A stretch of DNA of 64,000 nucleotides from Loktanella sp. 5RATIMAR09 (GTDB lineage Bacteria > Pseudomonadota > Alphaproteobacteria > Rhodobacterales > Rhodobacteraceae): contig NZ_LJAL01000004.1 in assembly GCF_001419985.1 (NCBI RefSeq), positions 186,001-250,000 of the forward strand, given 5' to 3'. Both the position numbers and the translations under genes were made by a program. The notes beneath the pieces were generated by a model, which did no database searches, had not been told where the DNA came from, and saw only the letters and a list, made by a program, of their open reading frames with translations. Below are positions 6,004 to 13,769 of this stretch, piece by piece. Positions within the stretch are counted from its first letter, which is position 1, and the number at the start of each line of letters is the position of its first letter.

Positions 6004-8478
6004 CTATTCTATCCCACTTTCGAACTTAACATCCTTCCAAGACAACTCGGTCGGATCATCAATCGCGATCAAAGCATCTGCTAGGTCCTCAGCGTCTTCG
6101 AGAGCTTCGAACTCAGCTTCAGATTCAGCGAGATAGGGTTTCAAGCTAGCATCTATTACCGTTTGATTTACCTTAATTTTTTCCTCTACCCAAGCACGGG
6201 CACTTGCTGATTTTGGCAGTCTGAAATCGGCTATTCTTTGTGGTGTGAGCTTTCTACCGTAACTGAAGCGCCAGCGCTCAGCATGAAGTGTCGCAGCAGC
6301 AAGCACGAGATCGACCAGTTGTATACCTTCTCGTGGTAGTAGCACCAAACAGTCATCATTCACAGCACATGGCTCTAATTGCACAAACGCCTCGCCAATA
6401 CTGCCCGTCTGCGCAACAGTAACAAACGGCGGCTCAATCACTTGTGAAAAGTCCAGCCAACCATAACATCCATTATATTCTTCGGTTGGCGATATTATCA
6501 GTGTCTTTCCGGGGACCATTCCATCGCGACTATGCAGCTCTTTCATTCCATAGAAAATTTCAAAAGCGCCTCCGACAGTATCAACTTCCTGTGGCAGTTT
6601 TTGTGAATTTCCGATGCGCTGTTTTGTAAGTATTTCTTTGTATGGAGCGGCATCGATCTCTCGTGCCAGAATGGCCAATCGTTGAGCAACGATTTCTGGC
6701 GCATATCGAGTATAAAAAGATGCTAGTCGTCTTAACAAAACATCGACAGCCAGCGTTAGCTCTTTGTCTTCAGTTGGCGCTGCTTCGATATAGGCACCAA
6801 CGGACCATTCATCCGATTCTGAAATACTGGCCAAGCCAGAAAATCCCGCTTCAACCACCTTGTTAGCGATGGCATCAACAGCCTTCTCAGCTTGATCAGG
6901 CACCGTGTCTCTACGCACACGAGCACTTTTCTTAAGAACAAAACCATCGTGTTGCAGCCGGACGAATGAAGTCTTCCTCTTAGTGTCGTGAGGAATTCCT
7001 TTTGTAATCAGGGCAATTGATGTGTTCGCAGCTGCAAAGGGTTGGAACAAGTCGTCAGGAAGTTGGCAAACTGCATCCAGGCGATTGTTCTTTAGGATCG
7101 CCTGTCGCCAAACGCCTTTGTCCTTCTTAGCCAGCAGCGAGTTTGGCAGGATTACTGCCAGACGGCCACCATCGTCCAATCCGGACAATGCCTTGTCTAC
7201 AAATGCCTCTGCAGGAGTGTCTGTCTTTTTGTGAGGAAAAGGAGGATTAATTAAGGAGACAGTCGCCGACGCTTTGGGAAAAGTCTTGGAGGTAAAGACA
7301 TCCTCCGCATGGATGCCAGTCGATCCGTCGCCACGGAGGATCATGTTGGCGACGCATAGCGCCGCCGTAATTGGCTCACTTTCGAACCCGATCAGCTGGC
7401 TCGCCACGACATCAACCATGTCTTCGCGCTTCATTGAATGCAGCTTTAGCATTCTGTCCATTGCCGCCACGAGAAAGCCACCAGAACCACATGCTGGGTC
7501 CAATACGACATCCTTGACACCAATGTCTGTGATCTCAGCCATAAACGAAGTTATGTGCCTTGGAGTGAAATACTGACCAATGGTGTTTCCGCCAGTGTAG
7601 CGAAAGAACGTCTCATACAACTGGCCCAAGTAGTCGTGCTCCGCAGTCAAGACAGAAATATTCAGGCGCTCCAGAATCGCAACAATACGACGCCCGTTGT
7701 TTGCCAATTTCTTGTTTGCGGGGTCCACCCTTAAGGAATTTGACAAACCAAATTTCTTTGTGCCGAATGCCTCAGTGCAGAAATGATTAATGTCGCGCAG
7801 TATGGCCTTCGGATCACGAGACACTGTACCACCAGTCCGACCACTCTGCCAAAGCGCGATCATAATTGCAGCAACGACCGCTGGACGGAATTCGTCGCGA
7901 ATATCGGACTCCCGCAGCAACCGATTTATCTCTTCGGCACGTCGAGCCAGTACCTCTTGAGGCGGCATAGACGGGCGCAACTCAGAACCGCTTCCGAGAG
8001 CAGAAATTTTTACGACATCTTCGTAATTCGGTATCCAACCGATAGGAGCGCCATCATAAGTGATCGCTTCCCAATCCGTGCCAGTCCACTTTGTCACTTT
8101 GACTTGGAAGTCTACGTCATCTGTGCCCGCCAAAGCGATAGAGACCGGCCTAAATCCCTTTGAAATAAATGCCGTCGCATAGTGCTGCGCTTCTTCTAGG
8201 GCCAGTTCGATATCCTTTGACCGAGCTTTAGCTTCTATCACTGCGACAGGTTGATTAGTATCGTTGTCCAGCAAGATCGCCTCGGGAATACCGTAACCAG
8301 CCCCAGTCTTGCTCGCGGATCTCATCATCATTGCGAGTTCGGGAAAGGCCCTATATTCAGTTTGGAAGAGGACATCGCCATACGGCGGCCGTCGCCGGTC
8401 CCAGCCTTGTGCATCAAGGAGATCATTGAGCAAATGTTCCGCTCTTCTCTCCGATGCTGCCATGTTTTTGGACGCCAT
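6004..8478 (-). CDS. Single-chain restriction-modification enzyme (nuclease, N6-adenine methylase, recognition domain) with antitoxin-like tail
   Basis: An 824-residue protein. Residues 40-115 resemble the HsdR_N PD-(D/E)xK nuclease: E66 in GIPEAIL and E82-A-K84 in VIEAKA. Residues 285-500 are an HsdM-like methylase with QYFTP (302-306), motif I DPACGSGGF (327-335) and catalytic NPPF (411-414). Residues about 600-760 look like a type I/IIG target-recognition domain (GWLDFSQV, then GRKLTPQRIADFRLP). This arrangement fits type IIG-like enzymes that cut and methylate from one chain. The final 43 residues (782-824) are acidic and end in a Pro-x-x-x-Ser-Trp-Lys-Asp-Val-Lys pattern typical of RelB/Phd antitoxin C-termini. 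The ATG at 8478 has GGTGG upstream. The relE-like gene starts at the next base after the stop. Confidence 0.85.
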   Translation of the reverse strand: MASKNMAASERRAEHLLNDLLDAQGWDRRRPPYGDVLFQTEYRAFPELAMMMRSASKTGAGYGIPEAILLDNDTNQPVAVIEAKARSKDIELALEEAQHYATAFISKGFRPVSIALAGTDDVDFQVKVTKWTGTDWEAITYDGAPIGWIPNYEDVVKISALGSGSELRPSMPPQEVLARRAEEINRLLRESDIRDEFRPAVVAAIMIALWQSGRTGGTVSRDPKAILRDINHFCTEAFGTKKFGLSNSLRVDPANKKLANNGRRIVAILERLNISVLTAEHDYLGQLYETFFRYTGGNTIGQYFTPRHITSFMAEITDIGVKDVVLDPACGSGGFLVAAMDRMLKLHSMKREDMVDVVASQLIGFESEPITAALCVANMILRGDGSTGIHAEDVFTSKTFPKASATVSLINPPFPHKKTDTPAEAFVDKALSGLDDGGRLAVILPNSLLAKKDKGVWRQAILKNNRLDAVCQLPDDLFQPFAAANTSIALITKGIPHDTKRKTSFVRLQHDGFVLKKSARVRRDTVPDQAEKAVDAIANKVVEAGFSGLASISESDEWSVGAYIEAAPTEDKELTLAVDVLLRRLASFYTRYAPEIVAQRLAILAREIDAAPYKEILTKQRIGNSQKLPQEVDTVGGAFEIFYGMKELHSRDGMVPGKTLIISPTEEYNGCYGWLDFSQVIEPPFVTVAQTGSIGEAFVQLEPCAVNDDCLVLLPREGIQLVDLVLAAATLHAERWRFSYGRKLTPQRIADFRLPKSASARAWVEEKIKVNQTVIDASLKPYLAESEAEFEALEDAEDLADALIAIDDPTELSWKDVKFESGIE

Positions 8479-8870
8479 TTTTCCACCCTACGAGTTTTTC
8501 GATTTTTGATCCGTTTGACAGAATCTACAATTTACAGCAAGAAAATTGCGTTAAACCCGTCGCGTTAATTTTGGTGTGAGGTGCCCAAACAGCAGATATT
8601 GAGGAACCGTGGCGTAGTTTGAACAAGCTCGGTGAAAGTCCTCTGTGGGCTGTACTCCAAACCTTGCGGCTTTCACTATCTGCTCATTGCCAATGATCTG
8701 CCCAGCATGCGTAGCTCGTCCACTGTCTTCTAAGTCGTGAATGACCGCTTTCCTTAAGTCGGCACGAAGGTCGAGCAGGTGCAGCGAACTTCTGCTTTCC
8801 GCCCAGACACACCAAAGCGCCCTACATAAGGTAAGGCGCTTTGGGCTGTCTGGTGTGGGCATCTGTTACA
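8479..8870. other. Gap between rep and the restriction gene: promoter region and inverted repeat
   Basis: About 390 bp without a convincing gene. A 103-codon frame on the minus strand (8551-8862) spans it but resembles nothing I know and runs through an inverted repeat, so I do not call it. The AT-rich part at 8490-8575 should hold the promoter of the restriction gene. Arms CCAAAGCGCC (8812-8821) and GGCGCTTTGG (8835-8844) form a 10-bp stem with a 13-base loop just downstream of the rep stop; weaker outer pairing extends it toward 8801 and 8861. Confidence 0.5.
8812..8844. repeat. 10-bp inverted repeat downstream of rep
   Basis: A perfect 10-bp stem with a 13-base loop lies 26 bp after the rep stop codon. 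It lacks a U tract on the minus strand. It may be an mRNA 3' hairpin or part of the replication origin of the excised element. Confidence 0.55.
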
Positions 8871-10232
8871 TTACGTAGGCCGCTTGCGCTTCTCAATGAA
8901 CACATACCTATCCTTGGCGACCTGCAGCTGCTTGGCAGCCCGTTCAGGGTCTGACTTAACCTCTGATGTCATGTTGGCCGCTAGTTGATCGAACATGCCT
9001 TCCAATCCGTCCACGTCCGTATCGTGTAAAGCCCCTAACGTTATGCTCGACCCCAGCAAGTTCCGAAAAATCATGCCAATGTGTTCTTCGCGCTGCACCT
9101 CCTTCATCGGGTTCGGATCGGCCCCACTGCGCATTTCAGTGAGGTCGCCGTTCATTTCAGCGCACACGATTTCCCAAACTGGATGGTTAGGCCACCGCGC
9201 ACGGTTCAGGTCACCACCCTCGGGTTCAGCGTAACGCACGACCTCGCCCGCCTCACGGCAGAGGTCACCGAACAGCGCAAAGAACTGTTCCCACGTACGT
9301 ATACCCCAGCGATCTTTCAGCAGGTCTTTGCCCGCGCGAAATTCAACACGCCACACACGATTTTCACGTGCAAATTCAGGATTTGGCGATAGGAATTCAG
9401 GAAGTTCGCCAAAAACGGCATTTTGCGCGGATTTACACGTGGAAATCGTGTGATTCCAGATATCCCACCAATGCGACTTTCCCCGTGCAATTACTTCTGC
9501 GCGTTTGTCGTAAATGATCACTTGTCGGTTGCGGGCGGCGCCGATGGTGACTGAGGTTACACGGCCCGATTTGCCATGCACCGCCGTTTCCTCTGGCGTG
9601 ATATGATCGCGTCTTCCGGCTGCACTGTGCATCACAAATTGATCAGGTATAAGCTCAAAGTCAGGGGCTAAAATATCTACGCAATAGTCAGCGCGGGATA
9701 TGCTTATGTCATCTGGGCCAAAGCGGATACCCAGTTTGCCCGTGATAAAATCCACATGCGCCTTGGCAGCGCCTAGTCCATGCGTGGCCATGAAGAAAGA
9801 GCCAAAAGAAAGACGTATTCCCCACGGGTCTTTTGCGTTCGGTTTCTTGAAGAACCAAGTTGCACCGTCCGGCCCACCTTTCAAGATGAACCGATAGCCA
9901 GAGCCACCATGCGGTGACAGCAGAAAATTCAAACCAGCATATGTGATCAACACTTCGCGCCGTTCTTCCACCGCCACTTTCAATTCCGCGTCAAGGAAGT
10001 CGAAAAGAATGCTGGAAATGTTTGCCTTGATCGCCAATGCCAGCGTATCGAAACCACGGTGGACGACAAGTTGGGATTCAGGCTGCGGTGTATTTCCAGA
10101 GGGGGGTGCTACAATCACCCCCCTTTTGCCGCGTCCATTTACGGGTGAACGGTTCTCATTGGCTGCACTTGCGCCTCCGGCGGGGCGGCTAGGGTTTTGG
10201 GGCCGGATGGGTTTGCTATTATCCGAGGTCAA
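8871..10232 (-). CDS. Replication initiation protein (Rep_trans family)
   Basis: A 453-residue protein. After a low-complexity N-terminus (Pro/Asn/Gly rich, about 45 residues) comes a domain beginning with HRGFDTLALAIKA. Further blocks are ISRADYCVDILAP, then IGAARNRQVIIYDKRAEV and VWRVEFRAGKDLL, the order typical of rolling-circle initiators related to Rep_trans (conserved RxDxxxD and IYDKxxE). Such proteins nick a double-strand origin. In an integrated island it suggests replication after excision. The TTG at 10232 is chosen because AAAGGAG precedes it by six bases and it follows the upstream stop directly; an ATG at 10259 would overlap the upstream gene. The nicking tyrosine cannot be assigned with certainty by eye. 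Confidence 0.75.
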   Translation of the reverse strand: MTSDNSKPIRPQNPSRPAGGASAANENRSPVNGRGKRGVIVAPPSGNTPQPESQLVVHRGFDTLALAIKANISSILFDFLDAELKVAVEERREVLITYAGLNFLLSPHGGSGYRFILKGGPDGATWFFKKPNAKDPWGIRLSFGSFFMATHGLGAAKAHVDFITGKLGIRFGPDDISISRADYCVDILAPDFELIPDQFVMHSAAGRRDHITPEETAVHGKSGRVTSVTIGAARNRQVIIYDKRAEVIARGKSHWWDIWNHTISTCKSAQNAVFGELPEFLSPNPEFARENRVWRVEFRAGKDLLKDRWGIRTWEQFFALFGDLCREAGEVVRYAEPEGGDLNRARWPNHPVWEIVCAEMNGDLTEMRSGADPNPMKEVQREEHIGMIFRNLLGSSITLGALHDTDVDGLEGMFDQLAANMTSEVKSDPERAAKQLQVAKDRYVFIEKRKRPT

Positions 10233-10233
10233 T

Positions 10234-10467
10234 TCATGCTCCTTTCGACTGTTGATCATTGATCTGGCGTCCAATCCAGATTTCCGCGCGCTCTGCGCAT
10301 TTGGCGACGTTCAAGAGATCGGAATGTGCGAAGCTCGTGGTGCTCTGCCAGTCGCCGTTCTTATCCTTGTAGGACCGCGACAGATCGACGGAGTAGAACC
10401 CGTCATTGTCCCAGATCGCGACGGTGATCAGGCCAAGCCTGAATTTCTTGATGGGTGAATTGCTCAT
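10234..10467 (-). CDS. Small conserved Rep-associated protein
   Basis: A 77-residue protein with a compact beta-rich start (KFRLGLITVAIWDND, FYSVDLSRSYKDKNGDW) followed by TTSFAHSDLLNVAKCAERAEIWI. I recognise this pattern from small unnamed genes placed directly before Rep genes on alphaproteobacterial and enterobacterial mobile elements. The function is unknown; the fold would suit a small nucleic-acid-binding protein, but nothing proves it. Its stop overlaps the rep ribosome site, so the two are one transcript. AGGAAAGGG lies upstream of the ATG at 10467. Confidence 0.7.
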   Translation of the reverse strand: MSNSPIKKFRLGLITVAIWDNDGFYSVDLSRSYKDKNGDWQSTTSFAHSDLLNVAKCAERAEIWIGRQINDQQSKGA

Positions 10468-10505
10468 TTTGAGCCCTTTCCTGAGTTAACATGACGGCAC
10501 AAGAA

Positions 10506-10537
10506 AGGGCGCGCACTCGCGTTTGAACGCGCGCCCT
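10506..10537. terminator. Strong GC hairpin between alpA-like gene and rep operon
   Basis: Arms AGGGCGCGC (10506-10514) and GCGCGCCCT (10529-10537) form a 9-bp GC-rich stem with a 14-base loop. On the minus strand TTTCTT follows the stem, so it can end the alpA-like transcript. Its closeness to rep also makes it a candidate origin hairpin. Confidence 0.5.
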
Positions 10538-10607
10538 GTTTGAAGACCGATCCGGCCCCAAAATCCTCAGAGTTGCCGCCAAGCACTCTGAGGCAAAACT
10601 GAATGTG

Positions 10608-10832
10608 TTAGTTGATTTGCGAGGTGTTCGAGACCGTTCGCGACTCAATCCATTGGATTAGATCACTGTGGCGGTATCGCACTGAACGGGCGGACACTTT
10701 AACGAAACGCGGACCACCGCCGCGGTGACGCCAATTCTGGAGCGCCCGAACGCTGTAGCAGAGAATATCTGCCGCTTGGGTTTCATTCAGTAGCTGCTCT
10801 CTAGCAGCAGAGTTCTCGACATTCTCTTGCAC
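10608..10832 (-). CDS. AlpA/excisionase-like helix-turn-helix protein
   Basis: A 74-residue protein with the MerR-like HTH_17 pattern: LLNETQAADILCYSVRALQNWRHRGGGPRFVKVSARSVRYR is the region from residue 14, with the recognition helix around VRALQNWR and the wing around GPRFVKV, then a C-terminal helix (SDLIQWIES). Such proteins act as excisionases or as activators of integrase genes on islands (AlpA type). It is in the same element as the integrase and before the rep genes, fitting a switch for excision and replication. The residue GGGPRFVKV with the aromatic-basic wing is standard for the group. Confidence 0.82.
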   Translation of the reverse strand: MQENVENSAAREQLLNETQAADILCYSVRALQNWRHRGGGPRFVKVSARSVRYRHSDLIQWIESRTVSNTSQIN

Positions 10833-10937
10833 AATCTGCGCCCTTCATCTTGTCTTTGATGTTGGCCAGTACAGCGCAAACTAGGCAAAAGATCACGCTC
10901 AATCGCTGGAAGAGTTTTGCTGCGTTTTCAATGCGAA

Positions 10938-11666
10938 TTAGTGAATGTTGATTTCACGAGCTCTAGAAATCACCTTTTTCATCATATTGAGAGCCGCAGT
11001 TTTCTCGTGCGGTGTAGGCTCACAAGCAATTGCTACAAATCGAGCAGCTTCAGATATTGGTTCCCCACTGTCGTCAACATCTCGAGTGTACTTTCGACCT
11101 AGAACGTCTTCCCAGAGGCGCTTGAGGTCTTGAAGCCAATACCAGAGTTTCTGATTTGCTTTTGGCCCGCGCCTAGATTCTGGTAGTGTTTCCAAGAACT
11201 CGTTGGCCAGTCTTGTGAACTCCTCCACAGCAGCCACAAGACTTGCCGCATGTGAGTAGTGGCTATCAAAAAAGGCCTCCACTTGACTGTCTTCTTCCGC
11301 AGTCCTGTCATCGCGACCTATTAATCCCCCGTCAGAATCATCTACCTCAATAAGAAAACTACCGAGTTCCATTGCAATGCTGCCCTGCAAGACATCACCT
11401 GCCTTTGTCATTTCACTCAATAGACTCGTCGCGCGATCGGACACAGCAGCCCAAGTTTCCCGAACCACCTTTTCTGAGGGGTATTTCATTCCAGTCGGAT
11501 GCTGTAACGTAGAAAAAAGAGCTGCACTCTCAAGATGAGAAAAGCACTCCAAAGCAAGACTTTTCTCGATCTTGAACTCGCGCACAATCTTGTCTCGGAG
11601 GACTATGTCATAGACATCGTTCGGTTGAATGTCCCAATCGAAATCTGAGTAGTCGTATTCATCCAT
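10938..11666 (-). CDS. Acidic hypothetical protein, island cargo
   Basis: A 242-residue acidic, mostly helical protein with no signal peptide or membrane segment. The first 15 residues are strikingly rich in Asp, Tyr and Trp (MDEYDYSDFDWDIQP). Two further acidic clusters lie around residues 108-130. The only positively charged blocks are near 170-190 (SRRGPKANQKLWYWLQDLKRLWED). I do not recognise the family. Base composition is richer in AT than the core genome, as for the restriction gene. It is the last gene before the right attachment site and has its own spacing, so it is probably separate cargo. Strong negative charge would suit a DNA-mimic or an inhibitor, but that is speculation. Confidence 0.65.
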   Translation of the reverse strand: MDEYDYSDFDWDIQPNDVYDIVLRDKIVREFKIEKSLALECFSHLESAALFSTLQHPTGMKYPSEKVVRETWAAVSDRATSLLSEMTKAGDVLQGSIAMELGSFLIEVDDSDGGLIGRDDRTAEEDSQVEAFFDSHYSHAASLVAAVEEFTRLANEFLETLPESRRGPKANQKLWYWLQDLKRLWEDVLGRKYTRDVDDSGEPISEAARFVAIACEPTPHEKTAALNMMKKVISRAREINIH

Positions 11667-11868
11667 TTGCGGTTGATCTCATCTGCGTTGCTGTTCGGGA
11701 CAAGCTGCAGTCGAGCTGGCAGGGTTGCAATAGCTACGCCAAGCATAGGCTGAGTTTCTCGCCGACGCGGCGCGTTCGAAGCGCACGTGCTCCAGCGCGT
11801 CGCTATATCGCGCGACGTTATTGAGTAGGCCTGTGACTAACCAGTCACAGATTCTCTTTGCAACACTG

Positions 11869-11886
11869 TGCTTCCATAGTGCTTCC
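11869..11886. promoter_or_regulatory. Candidate integrase arm-type sites, right arm
   Basis: TGCTTCC at 11869-11875 and 11880-11886, an 11-bp period identical to the left pair at 3773-3790 and in the same orientation. It lies 64 bp inside the right repeat. The surrounding bases (GTGCTTCCATAGTGCTTCC) are nearly identical to the left copy. Confidence 0.5.
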
Positions 11887-11950
11887 ATGGAAATTTCGGT
11901 CATGCCCGTTCATTTTTAGAATCCACACAAGCACTTGATAAAAAATGATA

Positions 11951-11998
11951 AAATGGCGATCCGAGAAGGAATCGAACCCTCAACCTGCTGATTAGAAG
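11951..11998. repeat. Right attachment repeat inside tRNA-Arg(TCT)
   Basis: The 48-bp partner of 3595-3642. It includes three bases outside the tRNA, the encoded CCA and the gene up to the anticodon loop, so integration left the tRNA intact. Confidence 0.93.
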
Positions 11999-12030
11999 TC
12001 AGCTGCTCTATCCAATTGAGCTATCGGACC
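11954..12030 (-). tRNA. tRNA-Arg, anticodon TCT
   Basis: A 77-base gene including encoded CCA. The acceptor pairs GGTCCGA with TCGGATC (one G-T pair), the D stem is GCTC/GAGC, the anticodon stem is GCTGA/TCAGC with loop CTTCTAA giving TCT, and the T arm has loop TTCGATT. The 3' half is the integration site of the island; the 5' half lies on the chromosomal side at higher coordinates. Confidence 0.96.
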
Positions 12031-12083
12031 GCGTATTTTCGGTATCGCGCGTGTTGCAGGGCTTTGGCAAGCCCCAAGAGGCG

Positions 12084-12395
12084 CTAATGCGTCCAGACAC
12101 CACGACGGTTGGTGGCGAAATTCTCGCCGTATCCACCGGGGCGGATATTCGCTTTGCGCGGCTTGGGTTCGCGCACAACCGCGTCGATCCCATGTTCGCG
12201 CGCGTATTCCAAAGCCGCCTCTTTGCTCTCAAACGCCAGCTTGACCTGGGCCTGCGTATCCGAAGACGAGGTCCACCCCATCAGCGGGTCAACCTCACGC
12301 GCGGTTTCGGCCACATGTTCCAGTACCCAATGCTTGGTCTTGGCCGTGCCCGATGACATGGCGGTCTTGGCTGGCTTATAGATTCGTGCGCGCAT
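12084..12395 (-). CDS. ETC complex I accessory subunit (NDUFS4-like)
   Basis: A 103-residue protein of the family that includes mitochondrial NDUFS4/AQDQ (ETC_C1_NDUFA4). It begins [16 protein letters not shown], then has HWVLEHV, the block [19 protein letters not shown] and the segment [15 protein letters not shown], and ends with the usual short basic tail. In alphaproteobacteria this small protein stabilises the NADH-binding module of complex I. It is encoded apart from the nuo operon, as usual. Length and all blocks are normal. Confidence 0.93.
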   Translation of the reverse strand: MRARIYKPAKTAMSSGTAKTKHWVLEHVAETAREVDPLMGWTSSSDTQAQVKLAFESKEAALEYAREHGIDAVVREPKPRKANIRPGGYGENFATNRRGVWTH

Positions 12396-12458
12396 GGCTG
12401 CGTCTCCCTTGGCTGCTCTCTATATGTGCAAAACCGACGTCTGACGCAAGCGTTTGGA

Positions 12459-13694
12459 TCACGCCCACTCGCCGCCCCGCATGACAGGCACGCGCTCGCC
12501 GGTCTTGGTAATCCCGTCAATGTCCACCGCGTCCGATCCCATCATCCAGTCCACATGGATAATGCTCTGATTGCCACCCTTCTGCTTCAATTCCTCAGGC
12601 GACAACTCTGATCCACCCTCAATCGTGTCAGCATAGCACTGGCCCAGCGCGATATGGCAGGATGCATTCTCATCAAACAACGTGTTGTAAAACAGCGTCC
12701 CCGACTGGCTGATCGGGCTGGAATGAGGGACCAACGCCACCTCGCCAATCCGGCTTGCGCCATCGTCGGTCTTCAACAGCGATTGCAGCACATCTTCACC
12801 CTTGCTGGCGGTCGCCTCAACAATCCGGCCTGCCTCGAAACGCACGGCGATATCCTCAATCACACTGCCCTGATGCGCCAACGGTTTGGTCGCGGCGACC
12901 GTGCCATCGACCTTATAGGCATGCGGACAGGTGAAAACCTCTTCGGTCGGAATATTCGGCTGACAGGTCACACCGTTCAGCGCAGGCGACGCCCCGCCTT
13001 TCCAGATATGGCCATCGGCCAAACCCAGCATCAGATCGGTACCGGGGCCCGTATAATGCAGCGCACTGAAATTTTGCCCGTTCAGCCAGTTCACACGCTC
13101 TTTTAAGGTCGCGGTATGCGCCGCCCAATTCGCCACAGGGTCATCGCCCTCCAAACGCGAGGCGGCATAGATCGCATCCATCAACTTGCCCTGCGCCTCA
13201 TCGACCGGCAGGTCAGGATATACCTTCGCCGCCCAAGCCGCACCGGGGTAGGCCACGATATTCCAATTCACTTCAAACCCCACAATCGGTCCCATTGCAG
13301 GTTTGGCGGCAATCGACGTGGCTTTGCTTAAGCGCGCAACCTTAGCGGGGTCTTGGCCCGCCAAAAGCATCGGATCATCGCCTGTAATCGCCATGCGGGC
13401 GGCACCGCCCTTAAAGGCTGCCGCCATCCCCTCAAAAAACCAGTTCGGCGCACGATCAAAGCTCTCATCAGGGGCATGTTCGTAGCGGGCCAGTGTGATG
13501 GCATCATCATTGAAGAAAGGCGTCACGATCCCTGCACCGGCCTTATAGGCATGGACCGTAATCCGGCGCACCAGATCAAGGGCGGCCATAGGTGCGGTAA
13601 TCACCAAGTCCTGCCCCGGTTGCAGGTTCACGCCGGTACGGACCGCCACTTCTGCAAGACGATCAAGTTTAACGGGATCGATATAGTCGGACAT
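12459..13694 (-). CDS. M29-family aminopeptidase (thermophilic metalloprotease type)
   Basis: A 411-residue peptidase. The N-terminal half starts DPVKLDRLAEVAVRTGVNLQPGQDLVI, and the C-terminal metal-binding half has NIPTEEVFTCP with the metal-ligand Glu, then ALVPHSSPISQSG, HIALGQCY and IHVDWMMGSD, where Glu, His and Asp residues coordinate two metal ions in M29 enzymes. It removes N-terminal amino acids from peptides in the cytoplasm. The ATG at 13694 has AGAGG seven bases upstream, so the longer frame reaching 13745 is rejected. Confidence 0.93.
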   Translation of the reverse strand: MSDYIDPVKLDRLAEVAVRTGVNLQPGQDLVITAPMAALDLVRRITVHAYKAGAGIVTPFFNDDAITLARYEHAPDESFDRAPNWFFEGMAAAFKGGAARMAITGDDPMLLAGQDPAKVARLSKATSIAAKPAMGPIVGFEVNWNIVAYPGAAWAAKVYPDLPVDEAQGKLMDAIYAASRLEGDDPVANWAAHTATLKERVNWLNGQNFSALHYTGPGTDLMLGLADGHIWKGGASPALNGVTCQPNIPTEEVFTCPHAYKVDGTVAATKPLAHQGSVIEDIAVRFEAGRIVEATASKGEDVLQSLLKTDDGASRIGEVALVPHSSPISQSGTLFYNTLFDENASCHIALGQCYADTIEGGSELSPEELKQKGGNQSIIHVDWMMGSDAVDIDGITKTGERVPVMRGGEWA

Positions 13695-13769
13695 GGTGCA
13701 CCTCTTTGTTTGCGCAGACACTATGCCTTGGCGCGCCAAGGTCAACCAACCGCACGATAGATCGGGGCG

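Larger units (their letters stand above)
3595..11998. mobile_element. Integrative element (about 8.4 kb) in tRNA-Arg(TCT)
   Basis: The element is bounded by the 48-bp repeats at 3595-3642 and 11951-11998, with a tyrosine integrase beside the left end. It contains a Rep_trans replication protein, a small Rep-associated protein, an AlpA/Xis-like regulator, and cargo of restriction-modification, RelE toxin, HEPN-type and acidic unknown genes. Much of the cargo (about 5.0-8.6 and 10.9-11.7 kb) is visibly richer in AT than the flanks. All genes except the integrase are on the minus strand. It has no capsid or conjugation genes, so it is a satellite-like or mobilisable island with its own replication protein. 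Confidence 0.9.

Noticed and set aside
8551..8862. 103-codon frame on the minus strand between rep and the restriction gene
   Set aside because: No recognisable pattern, no ribosome site, and it runs through a perfect inverted repeat; likely chance.
11679..11903. 74-codon minus-strand frame near the right attachment site
   Set aside because: It covers the tandem TGCTTCC sites and has no coding character.
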